Source of the DNA: Granulicella rosea
GTDB taxonomy: Bacteria > Acidobacteriota > Terriglobia > Terriglobales > Acidobacteriaceae
Length of the DNA: 64,000 bases
Assembly (NCBI RefSeq): GCF_900188085.1
Contig: NZ_FZOU01000004.1
Span: 310,001-374,000 of the forward strand
Direction: 5' to 3'
Made by a program: the position numbers and the translations under genes. The number at the start of each line of letters is the position of its first letter. Positions within the stretch are counted from its first letter, which is position 1. Below the pieces are notes generated by a model. The model was given only the letters and a program-made list of their open reading frames with translations. It searched no databases and was not told the DNA's origin. Below, piece by piece: positions 17,083 through 25,291 of the stretch.

Positions 17083-19233
17083 TCAGGCAATCGCCGTTCG
17101 TCCGAGACGCAGGTTCCAGACTGCCTCGATAAGGCGGTCGATGTCCTCGAAGGTGTTGTAAAGGGCCAGCGACGCACGGACAGAGGTCTCAATCCCAAAG
17201 CGTCGCAAAATCGGCTGTGCGCAGTGGTGGCCAGACCGCACCGCTATGCCGTTGCGATTGAGGTGTTCGCCAACCTGTTCCGTGCGAAAACCCTCGAGTG
17301 TGAACGAGAGCACACCGGCCTTCTCCTTCGCGGTGCCGATGATGCGCAGCCCTGGGACGCGCGACAATTCGTCGGTGGCATAGACCAGAAGTGCATGCTC
17401 GTGACGCGACACATTGTGCATGCCGACGCGGTCCAGATAGTCGATCGCCGCGCCAAGGCCCACGGCATCGGCAATATTCCCAGTGCCTGCTTCAAAGCGC
17501 TGGGGAGGCCCGTGATACACCGTCTTCTCGAAGGTCACGTCCTGGATCATGTTGCCGCCACCCTGCCATGGCGGCATGTGCTCCAGTATCTCGGCCTTGC
17601 CGTAGACGACGCCGATGCCGGTCGGGCCAAAAACTTTGTGCCCGGAGAAGACGAAGAAGTCGCAGTCCAGAGCCTGCACATCGGCGCGCATATGCGACAC
17701 CGACTGTGCGCCGTCAAGCAGCACCGTAGCACCGTAGCGATGGGCCATCTCGATCATCTTTTGCGCGGGAGTGACCGTGCCCAGCGCATTCGAAACCTGG
17801 GTGATCGAGACCAGGCGCGTCTTCGAACAGAGCAGCTTCTCGTATTCTTCGAGGATGATTTGTCCCGTGTCGTCGACCGGGGCCACGCGGAGCTTCGCGC
17901 CCTTCTCGGCGCATAGCATCTGCCACGGAACGATGTTGGCGTGATGTTCGAGCCAGGTGATGACGATCTCATCGTCCTTTTGAATGTTGCGCCGTCCCCA
18001 AGTCTGCGCGATAAGGTTGATCCCCTCTGTCGTGCCGCGGACGAAGACGATCTCATCGGTCGACGGCGCATTCACGAAGCGGCGGACCTTCTCGCGGGCG
18101 GACTCGTAGGCGTCGGTCGCGCGCGCGGCAAGCTCGTGCGCAGCGCGGTGCACGTTGGAGTTTTCGTGTTCGTAGAAGTATGACAGTCGGTCGATGACAC
18201 TCTGCGGCTTCTGCGTGGTGGCGGCGTTATCCAGCCACACCAGCGGCCTGCCGTGCACCCGCTCGCGCAGGATAGGGAAGTCGCGCTTCACCGTCTCGGC
18301 ATCGAATGGATACGACGACAGGTTCAGATCGCGCGGCACGTCCTGCTCGATCCCAAGCGGCTCCCGAGGCTGTTGTGGTGCCGGTGGATCGAGTGGGCGC
18401 ATGTGATCGAAGAAGCCGAAGGAGCCATGGCCGGTGAGCTGTGCGATTTCGGGCGCGCGACCGTAGTCGTTCGCGATCTGGAGGTCGAAGGGTAACGTGT
18501 AGTCCGGCGCATCGTTTTTTGGCGCTGCCGGGACGGGACCGGGGATCGAAGGCGGAAAGGAAGTCAGCGGCCTCAGCTCTTCCAGGAAAGAAAACTGGGG
18601 CACTGGAATTGGGCTCGCAGCTCCGAATGAGGCTGGAGGAGCGGGCGTGGGAGGCGATGCGGCCTGCGCCGAGGAGGCGTTGACGAAGTCGAGTGGGAGC
18701 TCACCCGGGGCTGCTGGAGCGGAGAACTCCGGTAGCGGCCTGGCGGCTGGGTAGGGACCGCTCAATGCGGGGGTCTGGCGGTCGCTGAAGATCGGACGAG
18801 CATCCTGTAGAAAAGAGAAGACGGGAGCTTCGCTCGCACCTTCGGAGGCGGTGCTGGCAATGGCTCCGGGAACGGCTGGCGGAGCCGCCTGGACCTGTGT
18901 CGATACTGGCGCTACGGTCGCCGGACCGACGCTGGCAGGGATACCGGGGAAGTGCCCGTCGGAGGGCAGTGAAATCTCGGGGCGTGCTGCGGGTACGGTC
19001 GCTGGCGGTGAATCGGGAGGCGAAAAGTTCTGCGGCAGATCCACCGGTCCGGGCTGCGACGGCAGGCTGAGAGAGTCCGGCAATGCGGAGAACAGCTCAT
19101 TGGCCATGCGCGCGATCACGAGTGGGTCGGGGAGGCCGGCAGGAAGCGAACCCGGGAACGAGGGTACAGCCACTCCCGCGTTTGGCGCGGCGTCCTGCGT
19201 CAGGATAAGCTGGCTCGGATCACTGGTAGTCAT
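17083..19233 (-). CDS. Cysteine desulfurase with N-terminal encapsulation region
   Basis: 716 residues. Residues 310-716 are a complete SufS-type, PLP-dependent cysteine desulfurase: the PLP lysine is K533 in FSGHK, the substrate-activating Cys is C671 in RSGHHCAQP, and LDNAATTQKP and FEAGTGNIADA are present. Residues 1-300 are Pro/Ala-rich and predicted disordered, but carry islands: VIARMANELFSALP (39-52) and three related motifs FSFLQDARPI (139), FSFLEELRPL (214) and FGFFDHMRPL (272). Cysteine desulfurases with such extensions are the known cargo of family 2A (SrpI) encapsulins and are targeted by the extension. The gene overlaps the shell gene by 14 bases. The reaction is L-cysteine to L-alanine plus enzyme persulfide, here probably inside the shell. 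Confidence 0.95.
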   Translation of the reverse strand: MTTSDPSQLILTQDAAPNAGVAVPSFPGSLPAGLPDPLVIARMANELFSALPDSLSLPSQPGPVDLPQNFSPPDSPPATVPAARPEISLPSDGHFPGIPASVGPATVAPVSTQVQAAPPAVPGAIASTASEGASEAPVFSFLQDARPIFSDRQTPALSGPYPAARPLPEFSAPAAPGELPLDFVNASSAQAASPPTPAPPASFGAASPIPVPQFSFLEELRPLTSFPPSIPGPVPAAPKNDAPDYTLPFDLQIANDYGRAPEIAQLTGHGSFGFFDHMRPLDPPAPQQPREPLGIEQDVPRDLNLSSYPFDAETVKRDFPILRERVHGRPLVWLDNAATTQKPQSVIDRLSYFYEHENSNVHRAAHELAARATDAYESAREKVRRFVNAPSTDEIVFVRGTTEGINLIAQTWGRRNIQKDDEIVITWLEHHANIVPWQMLCAEKGAKLRVAPVDDTGQIILEEYEKLLCSKTRLVSITQVSNALGTVTPAQKMIEMAHRYGATVLLDGAQSVSHMRADVQALDCDFFVFSGHKVFGPTGIGVVYGKAEILEHMPPWQGGGNMIQDVTFEKTVYHGPPQRFEAGTGNIADAVGLGAAIDYLDRVGMHNVSRHEHALLVYATDELSRVPGLRIIGTAKEKAGVLSFTLEGFRTEQVGEHLNRNGIAVRSGHHCAQPILRRFGIETSVRASLALYNTFEDIDRLIEAVWNLRLGRTAIA

Positions 19234-20131
19234 AGTAGTTTCCGACCTCGACGTTCTCTAACGTTGCGATGGCATCGTTTGTCAGCACGGAGGCCGCGCA
19301 GTAGAGAGAGATCAGGTAGGAAGCGAGCCCGCGGTTGTCGATGCCAGTGAAGCGTACCGAAAGGCCAGGGCTCTGTTCGCCGGCAAGGCCGGGCTGGAAG
19401 AGCCCAATGACGCCCTGCTTGCGCTCGCCGACGCGCAGCAGCATGATCGACGTCTTCTGCGTCTTGGCGGAGACGCGAAGCTTGTCGGTCGGAATGAGGG
19501 GAACGCCGCGCCAGGTCAGGAAAGGGCTGCCGAAGAGCGTCACCGTCGGAGGCGGTACGCCGCGCCGCGTGCACTCGCGGCCGAAAGCTGCAATAGCGGC
19601 GGGGTGGGCAAGGAAGAGCGACGGCTCCTTCCAAACTTTGGTCAGCAGTTGGTCCAGGTCGTCTGGAGTCGGCGAGCCCTTACGGGTGGAGATCTTCTGC
19701 GAATCCGGCACATTGTGCAGCAGGCCGTAGTCTGCATTGTTGAGGAGCTCGTTCTCCTGCCGCTCCTTCACGCTCTCGATGACGACGCGCAACTGCTCGC
19801 GAACCTGATCGTACGGTTTGCTGTAGAGATCGCTGACGCGCGTGTCGACGTTCACCAGCGCGTTGATGCCGCTCAGCCGGTACTCCCTCGGAGTCTCTTC
19901 GTACTCGGCGTAGGTGGCAGGAATCTCAGACTCATCGGAATGCCCACAGAGCACATCGATGGGCTTGTCTTCGGCGACGCGATTCCGGCGAAAGACACCG
20001 GATTCCAGCGGCTTCCAATCCAACAGCCGAACCAGCCAGCGCGGCGTAGTGGCACCGTAGATCGGAGCAGTCTTTGTTACGTTGGCAAGTTGATATGCTG
20101 CTTGTTCACCGAGAGATGCGCGGTCAGCCAC
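19220..20131 (-). CDS. srpI: Family 2A encapsulin shell protein (SrpI-like)
   Basis: 303 residues from a GTG at 20131, nine bases after AAAGGAG. It has an HK97-type capsid fold as in SrpI: N-terminal arm (LGEQAAYQLANVTKT), TPRWLVRLLDWKPLESGVFR, INALVNVDTRVSDLYSKPYD, LLTKVWKEPSLFLAHPAAI and the C-terminal NRGLASYLISLYCAASVL. Family 2A shells self-assemble into T=1 compartments around cysteine desulfurase and are linked to sulfur starvation and sulfur storage. Neighbours fit: rhodanese upstream, desulfurase cargo overlapping downstream. It lacks the cyclic-nucleotide-binding domain of family 2B. No membrane segment or signal peptide is seen, so it is cytoplasmic. Confidence 0.95.
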   Translation of the reverse strand: MADRASLGEQAAYQLANVTKTAPIYGATTPRWLVRLLDWKPLESGVFRRNRVAEDKPIDVLCGHSDESEIPATYAEYEETPREYRLSGINALVNVDTRVSDLYSKPYDQVREQLRVVIESVKERQENELLNNADYGLLHNVPDSQKISTRKGSPTPDDLDQLLTKVWKEPSLFLAHPAAIAAFGRECTRRGVPPPTVTLFGSPFLTWRGVPLIPTDKLRVSAKTQKTSIMLLRVGERKQGVIGLFQPGLAGEQSPGLSVRFTGIDNRGLASYLISLYCAASVLTNDAIATLENVEVGNYYDYQ

Positions 20132-20272
20132 GGAGAGACTCCTTTATCGTTCAAGGTGCGCCGAATGCGCAGATTGGAAAGCCAGTGAGAGACTATGACG
20201 CGAGCGTTTATATCCGCTTGCGCACCAAGGCATACGGTGTGAATCTATGCCTTCCGGCGTTGAAGATCAAGA

Positions 20273-20593
20273 CTAATACCGGCGAACCGTCCGGTCCACC
20301 CGGTCGGACCACGCGCGAAGGCCACCATGCAGGTTGGAGACGTGCGTGAAACCATGCTGCTGCAGGTACTCCACAGCCTTGACCCCACGCGGACCCATCT
20401 TGCAGACAGCCACAATCTCTTGGCTCATGCTGAGTTCCATCATGCGCTTCGGCAGCTCGGCAAGCGGGATAAGATGCCCGCCAATGTTCGTAATCTCATA
20501 CTCGTACTCGTCGCGGACGTCCAACACGAGAAGGTTTTCTCCCTTATCCAGACGCTGCTTCAGTTCCTCTGCTTCGATCTCGTGTACTGCCAT
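20273..20593 (-). CDS. Cytoplasmic single-domain rhodanese
   Basis: 106 residues from the ATG at 20593, about ten bases after GGAGAGG; an ATG at 20602 abuts that site and is less likely. Rhodanese motifs are LLVLDVRDEYEYEITNIGGH and the active loop VCKMGPRGVKA, where Cys64 carries the persulfide. It has no signal peptide, unlike the two exported rhodanese-like proteins in this window. It is the first gene of the encapsulin operon and is a plausible acceptor or donor of sulfane sulfur for the encapsulated desulfurase. The 141-base gap to the shell gene holds nothing obvious. Confidence 0.92.
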   Translation of the reverse strand: MAVHEIEAEELKQRLDKGENLLVLDVRDEYEYEITNIGGHLIPLAELPKRMMELSMSQEIVAVCKMGPRGVKAVEYLQQHGFTHVSNLHGGLRAWSDRVDRTVRRY

Positions 20594-20625
20594 GGCCCTC
20601 ATCCTCTCCGGTTTAGTTAAGCACG

Positions 20626-20660
20626 AAAAACCCACTGCCATTGAACTTCTGGCGGTGGGT
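20626..20660 (-). terminator. Attenuator terminator before the encapsulin operon
   Basis: On the minus strand ACCCACCGCC pairs with GGCAGTGGGT around AGAAGTTCAAT and is followed by TTTTTCG. It lies 29 bases after the leader stop codon and 33 bases before the rhodanese start. Stem and loop are nearly identical to 7306-7340. Confidence 0.85.
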
Positions 20661-20688
20661 CGCTTGTGTCTATCGAGATGGAGCCGAA

Positions 20689-20793
20689 CTAAGAGATGTT
20701 GTCTAGTTCGTCCATCGACCAATACCTAGAGACACGCGCGCACCGCCCGATACAGGCGGTACAACATGCGGTCATCTGGCCGGTAAACTTCAT
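20689..20793 (-). CDS. 34-residue Cys-rich leader peptide (leader 4)
   Basis: The ORF starts MKFTGQMTACCTACIGRC, with Cys at codons 10, 11, 14 and 18, and runs to a TAG at 20691-20689. RNA segments: 1 = ACCGCC (20760-20755), 2 = GGCGGTG (20747-20741), 3 = CACCGCC (20657-20651), 4 = terminator 3' arm. Pairs 1:2, 2:3 and 3:4 are all possible and mutually exclusive, the classic arrangement of amino-acid attenuators. A ribosome stalled at the Cys codons would cover segment 1 and favour 2:3, allowing read-through into rhodanese, encapsulin and desulfurase. This reading is inference from sequence; the sister copy at 7469 supports it with a compensatory change in the 1:2 stem. Confidence 0.85.
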   Translation of the reverse strand: MKFTGQMTACCTACIGRCARVSRYWSMDELDNIS

Positions 20794-20800
20794 AGATCGA

Positions 20801-20829
20801 ATTGTAGCACAGACCTCCTGCCGGGAAGC
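20801..20829 (-). promoter_or_regulatory. Promoter of leader 4
   Basis: Extended -10 TGC-TACAAT (TACAAT at 20806-20801), seven bases to the leader ATG at 20793, so probably leaderless. The -35 is weak (GCTTCC at 17 bases). Confidence 0.6.
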
Positions 20830-21006
20830 CCATGAGGAACTGTCGCTTGTGATAACAATTCCTCCGCAACCATAAATAGTCCAGTAACGGGAAATAGTCC
20901 GATAATGTTGCGATATGTCTCGCGAACGATGTAGCGCGGCTGTCTGCTGATGAAGGGCCGGCCGGATCTCGAACCTTGCCCGAACGCTAAGGAGCATCCG
21001 CTTCGT

Positions 21007-21040
21007 TTACCACAACATAAAGGACGTTATGTTGTGGTAA
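21007..21040. repeat. Perfect inverted repeat, copy 1
   Basis: TTACCACAACATAA and TTATGTTGTGGTAA (14 bp, perfect) flank AGGACG. A near-copy with the same six-base centre in the same orientation is at 46363-46390. Confidence 0.8.
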
Positions 21041-21156
21041 TCCACATCTGAGGATGTAAAAGTGGCATCGTGGCGCGGGTCGCGTTGAAGTATGGCGTGA
21101 ACGCGAACCAGATCTTAGTGGCGGCGGCTGTATCGCGATGGCAAGCTGTGGGGACA

Positions 21157-21525
21157 TCAGGACACCTGCCTACGGCGATAGTCTTTTCCGAGCGCAAACA
21201 GCGAGATCGTCCCAAGCAGTGGCATGAAGGCCACCAGCACAAAAACCGGTGTGTAAAATATCCGGTCGATCAATGCTCCGGTGAGCAGAGGGAAGAGCAG
21301 ACCGCTCAGGCCACCGGCGACACCAGAGAGCCCTGTAGCTCGACCGACAGCCGATTCAGGAAATAGGTCCGTGATCGCGCCGTACATGTTCGCGGAGAGG
21401 AAGTTGTCCGCCATGACGGCAACGCCGATCATCACGAACGCGGTCGTGGCGTTCGAGAGATAAGGAACCGCGAGGCTGGCGATGCAGACCAAGCTGCTGG
21501 AGTACATGGTGATCCGGCGCGGGTT
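21157..21525 (-). pseudogene. 5'-truncated MFS transporter (hexuronate-transporter-like)
   Basis: About 123 codons resemble the C-terminal third of an anion:cation-symporter-family MFS protein: NPRRITMYSSSLVCIASLAV, DNFLSANMYGAITDLFPESA, VGRATGLSGVAGGLSGLLFP and a last membrane helix. Upstream of about 21525 the frame continues but the residues no longer look like a transporter (low hydrophobicity, Arg/Pro-rich), so the first eight or so helices are missing. Related transporters carry galacturonate or glucuronate, fitting the adjacent pectin genes. It is non-functional as it stands and marks the left edge of the pectin locus. Confidence 0.75.
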
Positions 21526-21760
21526 GTAGATTACAAATCTTGAGAGGCCTCCTCCTTTCGGCGGATACCTGTGGCTACACCGCTCCCTTAGAGTTCCGCT
21601 GTCGACACAAAGACGTCTTAGTGCGGAACGGAGTAGAAGCCGGCAGCCAGAATCTCCGGTTTTTCTCAAGGGTCTTTGATGAAGCAGCCAGGTTCCGCGC
21701 GGCGGATTGAAGATGAGCCGATCCATGTGGAGACGCTTTACCAAAGGAGTGCACCTCGTA

Positions 21761-24700
21761 ATGAATTCTCGTAAGCTCAACGGCCCATCATTGCTCCCTC
21801 GCGGCTGGCAGCTTCTCTGCCTGCTCGTCTGCCTCGGCTGTTTCGTGTTATGCGCGCCGTATGCGATGGGCCAGGCGGATGTAGGCCGGATCGTAGGAAA
21901 TGTTACGGATGCGACCGGCGCGCGGATCCCCGGGGCGAAGATTACCGCACTTCGAGTGGAAAGCAACACCACCACGGTCGTAAGTGCAAACAAGGTCGGG
22001 GAATATACCTTCGCTAATCTAAAGACCGGCCACTACAACGTCACGGTCGATGTCCCCGGTTTCGCTTCGGTCACCCAGGAGGGTTTTGAGCTCGACGACC
22101 AAAGCTCGGTGACCGCCGATTTCAAGCTGCAGGCGGGGCAGACTGAGCAGATGATCGTGACCGGCAGGGTGTCGGAGACGGTGAATACACAAACCGGCGA
22201 GGTATCCCATGTCATCGACGGCGAAACGGTGCGCGACCTCGCGTTGAATGGGAATAACTACCTCGACCTGCTGGGGACCTTGCCCGGATCGGTTCAGATG
22301 GACAGCGGCGATGCGATGGCGAACATCACAGGCGGCGCCACGACCAACATCGTCCTGAACGGCGTACGTGCTACCGCGAACGGCCTGTACATCGATGGCA
22401 TGCTGAACAAGGACATCGGCACGAATTCGACACAGTTTAACAACATCGGCACGCAGTTCATCGATCACGTGAAGGCGCATACGTCGTCGTTCTCGGCACA
22501 GTTTGGACAGGCGGCCGGCCCGACTGTGAACGTGGTCACTCGCTCTGGCACCAACTCGATTCACGGCTCGCTGTTTGAGCATCTCCGCAACAATATTGTC
22601 GACGCGGTGAACTATTTCTCGCGCAGACAGAATGCGGATGGAAGCTATTCGACCGTGCATCAGCACCTGCGCTTCAACGACTTCGGCGGAGCGCTCGGCG
22701 GTCCAATCATGAAGGAGAAGCTCTTCGCTTTTATCGGCGCGGAGTGGAAGATCATTGCGCGGAACACAAGCCCAACGACTGTGACGCTGCCATTGCAGTA
22801 CGAACTGATGGGTGGCTTTGCGAGCAGCACCGGCGGCTGCTCTTTGCGTAATGTGACGGGCATCAACACCACGGATAAGACGCGGTCGGACTACTGCAAC
22901 ATCTCGCCTCTCATCACTCCGTTCGGCCACGCTTACGTGAACGAGATCAACCAGATCATTGCGCAGGCTGCCTCCTACACCGGTGGAGCCTGCACTAGCT
23001 CCAGCTGCAGCCCGAATGGTGATGTAATCTTCGAACTTCCCAATCCCTATCGCAACCACGAATATGTTGCGCGAGTGGATTACGTGCTGGGCAAGCGTCA
23101 GAACATGTTTGCGCGGTGGGTGAACGATACCCACACGACGACCAATCCAATATCGAGCGGCGTGATGCCTACCACGCCGTACCACGAGATGAGCCCCGCC
23201 AACAATCTCGTGATCTCGCATACCTATGCCTTCCGCAATTCGTTCAACGAGATCAGCGCGGCGGCAGTCTGGACGCATACGGATCAGGCCCCTTTCGGAG
23301 CCACTTGGGAGAAGGCGACGTACGGTTACACGTTTCAGCCGGTCTACCAGAGCCCCGGATACAAGTTGGGTGTTCCACAGATCGCGATCTACGGTATGGA
23401 TACGATCAGCCCTCTCGTGCTGAACCGCGCGCATACAACGTATCTTCAGCTTCAGGATATTTACACGACCGTCGCGGGTACCCATACTTTGAAGGTCGGC
23501 TTGTTCTTCGGCAGACTGCGTAAAGACAAGAACGGGGATGCGAACTTCAGCGGCAGCGCCAGTTTCCAGCCCGGAACTTCGTCGGTCAACTCCACCGGCT
23601 ATAACGTAGCGGATGCGATGCTCGGCCGCTTCTCCAGCTATACGGAGACCTCGATCGATCCGTATGGATTCTTCCGGCTGTGGCAGGGATCCGGCTTCGT
23701 CGACGATGTCTGGCGCGCGCTTCCGAAGCTTTCGCTCAACCTGGGACTGCGTTACGAATGGATGACGCCATGGGTTTCGCAGCAGCAGAACACGGCGGCA
23801 TTCTTTCCCGAGCTGTATGACCCGTCCCAGGCTGTGACGGTGACCTCGACGGGGCAGGTGATCAGCGGCTCCGGCAACCCGTATAACGGCTTGCGACGCG
23901 CAGGCGACGGCGTTCCAAAGAATCAGCAGTTCCGTGTACCGGGCGCTGCGTCGGCCGCGGTTCTCAATGTTCCGACCTTTGGGAAGGCTGGTTTCTATAG
24001 CTCTCAACAAGTGTTCATGCCGCGACTCGGATTTGCGTATGATCTCTTCGGTAACGGGCAGACCGCCATACGCGGCGGCGGTGGCGTCTTCTTCGACATA
24101 CCCCAAGGCAACGTGTCGTATAGCTCGCTGAATGCGCCGCCCTATGTACAGAGCGTCTCGCTGCAAAACGGAAACATGGATAATCTTGCGGGCACTTTGG
24201 CACAGGGAACAAGCAATGTGATTGGAACCTTGTACACGCTCGATCCCCACCAGCAGCGCTCTTATACGCTGCAATATAACGTGGGTATCCAGCAGCAGCT
24301 GCAAGCGGGTATGTTCCTGCAGATCAACTATGTCGGCAATCAGGGGCGCTTCCTGCTTCGCGCGCCGGATCTGAACGCAGTGGATCTCAAGGCCGAAGAC
24401 GCGGCCTTCCAGATCAACCAGTCGGTCAGCCTGAACTCGCTTCGTCGATACAAGGGATATAGTTCCATATTTCAGTACCGTACCGATGCGGATAGCAACT
24501 ACAACGGCTTGCAGGCCAACCTGAACCGCCGTATCGGAAAAGGCCGCTTCACTTTTGCCTATACCTGGTCCAAGGCTCTGACCACGGCCAGCGCGGACTC
24601 CGATCAGGACACGACCTACATTTACTCCAAGAGCTATAAGTACAGCAATGCGACCTTCGACCGGAGAAATATCTTCAGCTCGACGTATATCGTGAGCACG

Positions 24701-25234
24701 CCAAGGCTTGCGCGCTGGAATGTGATTGCGCGCGAAAGCCTCGGCGGGTGGATGCTGTCTGGCACATGGCGCTGGCAGGGCGGCACCTACAACACGCCCA
24801 GCGGCACAGACGCGTTGGGCGTGACAGGACGTGCGAATTACGCCGGCTACCCGATCGTCTATCCGCATACCGCGAAACGCTGGGTCGATATCGTCAATCC
24901 GGGTCACATCGTCAACTTCTCGGACCCTGCAGTCGGCCAGAATGGAACGACGCCTAAGGGCATCATCGTCGGACCCAATCTATGGACCTTCGATATTTCG
25001 ACACGAAAGACGTTCAACGTGACGGAACGCTACCGGTTGACGCTGAGTATCTCCGCGTTCAATGCACTGAATCACCCGAATTTCAATGGCGTATACCTCA
25101 ATGTCGACGCGCCGGATTTCTACACGGCGACGGGTGCGACCGCGACCTCGGCGACGACCGATAGCGAATCGTTGGCGGTGCGAGCCGCAAACGCTCCGCG
25201 GAATATGCAAGCTGGTCTCATCCTGAACTTCTAA
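21761..25234 (+). CDS. Oar-like TonB-dependent receptor (pectin locus)
   Basis: 1,157 residues from the ATG at 21761, 11 bases after AAAGGAG. It has a signal peptide (LCLLVCLGCFVLCAPYAMGQ), regulatory-like domain (GRIVGNVTDATGARIPGAKI), plug (VRDLALNGNNYLDLLGTLPG) and full barrel to AGLILNF. It is intact, unlike two receptors further left. Its position at the head of a run of secreted pectin-related genes suggests uptake of oligogalacturonides or rhamnogalacturonan fragments, which is inference. No Cys-rich leader precedes it. Confidence 0.92.
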   Translation: MNSRKLNGPSLLPRGWQLLCLLVCLGCFVLCAPYAMGQADVGRIVGNVTDATGARIPGAKITALRVESNTTTVVSANKVGEYTFANLKTGHYNVTVDVPGFASVTQEGFELDDQSSVTADFKLQAGQTEQMIVTGRVSETVNTQTGEVSHVIDGETVRDLALNGNNYLDLLGTLPGSVQMDSGDAMANITGGATTNIVLNGVRATANGLYIDGMLNKDIGTNSTQFNNIGTQFIDHVKAHTSSFSAQFGQAAGPTVNVVTRSGTNSIHGSLFEHLRNNIVDAVNYFSRRQNADGSYSTVHQHLRFNDFGGALGGPIMKEKLFAFIGAEWKIIARNTSPTTVTLPLQYELMGGFASSTGGCSLRNVTGINTTDKTRSDYCNISPLITPFGHAYVNEINQIIAQAASYTGGACTSSSCSPNGDVIFELPNPYRNHEYVARVDYVLGKRQNMFARWVNDTHTTTNPISSGVMPTTPYHEMSPANNLVISHTYAFRNSFNEISAAAVWTHTDQAPFGATWEKATYGYTFQPVYQSPGYKLGVPQIAIYGMDTISPLVLNRAHTTYLQLQDIYTTVAGTHTLKVGLFFGRLRKDKNGDANFSGSASFQPGTSSVNSTGYNVADAMLGRFSSYTETSIDPYGFFRLWQGSGFVDDVWRALPKLSLNLGLRYEWMTPWVSQQQNTAAFFPELYDPSQAVTVTSTGQVISGSGNPYNGLRRAGDGVPKNQQFRVPGAASAAVLNVPTFGKAGFYSSQQVFMPRLGFAYDLFGNGQTAIRGGGGVFFDIPQGNVSYSSLNAPPYVQSVSLQNGNMDNLAGTLAQGTSNVIGTLYTLDPHQQRSYTLQYNVGIQQQLQAGMFLQINYVGNQGRFLLRAPDLNAVDLKAEDAAFQINQSVSLNSLRRYKGYSSIFQYRTDADSNYNGLQANLNRRIGKGRFTFAYTWSKALTTASADSDQDTTYIYSKSYKYSNATFDRRNIFSSTYIVSTPRLARWNVIARESLGGWMLSGTWRWQGGTYNTPSGTDALGVTGRANYAGYPIVYPHTAKRWVDIVNPGHIVNFSDPAVGQNGTTPKGIIVGPNLWTFDISTRKTFNVTERYRLTLSISAFNALNHPNFNGVYLNVDAPDFYTATGATATSATTDSESLAVRAANAPRNMQAGLILNF

Positions 25235-25291
25235 CTGCCAGAGCATATCCGTCGAGCGAAATCTGCAACAAGAGTTTTGGAGTTGATGATC

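Larger units (their letters stand above)
20794..21156. other. Intergenic region upstream of the encapsulin operon
   Basis: Apart from the leader 4 promoter and the perfect inverted repeat at 21007-21040, no gene or RNA is recognisable. Small ORFs here have no coding character. Confidence 0.4.

Noticed and set aside
22019-24907. 962-codon minus-strand ORF opposite the receptor at 21761
   Set aside because: Shadow of high-GC codon usage; Arg/His-rich with no domain, while the plus strand encodes a complete receptor.
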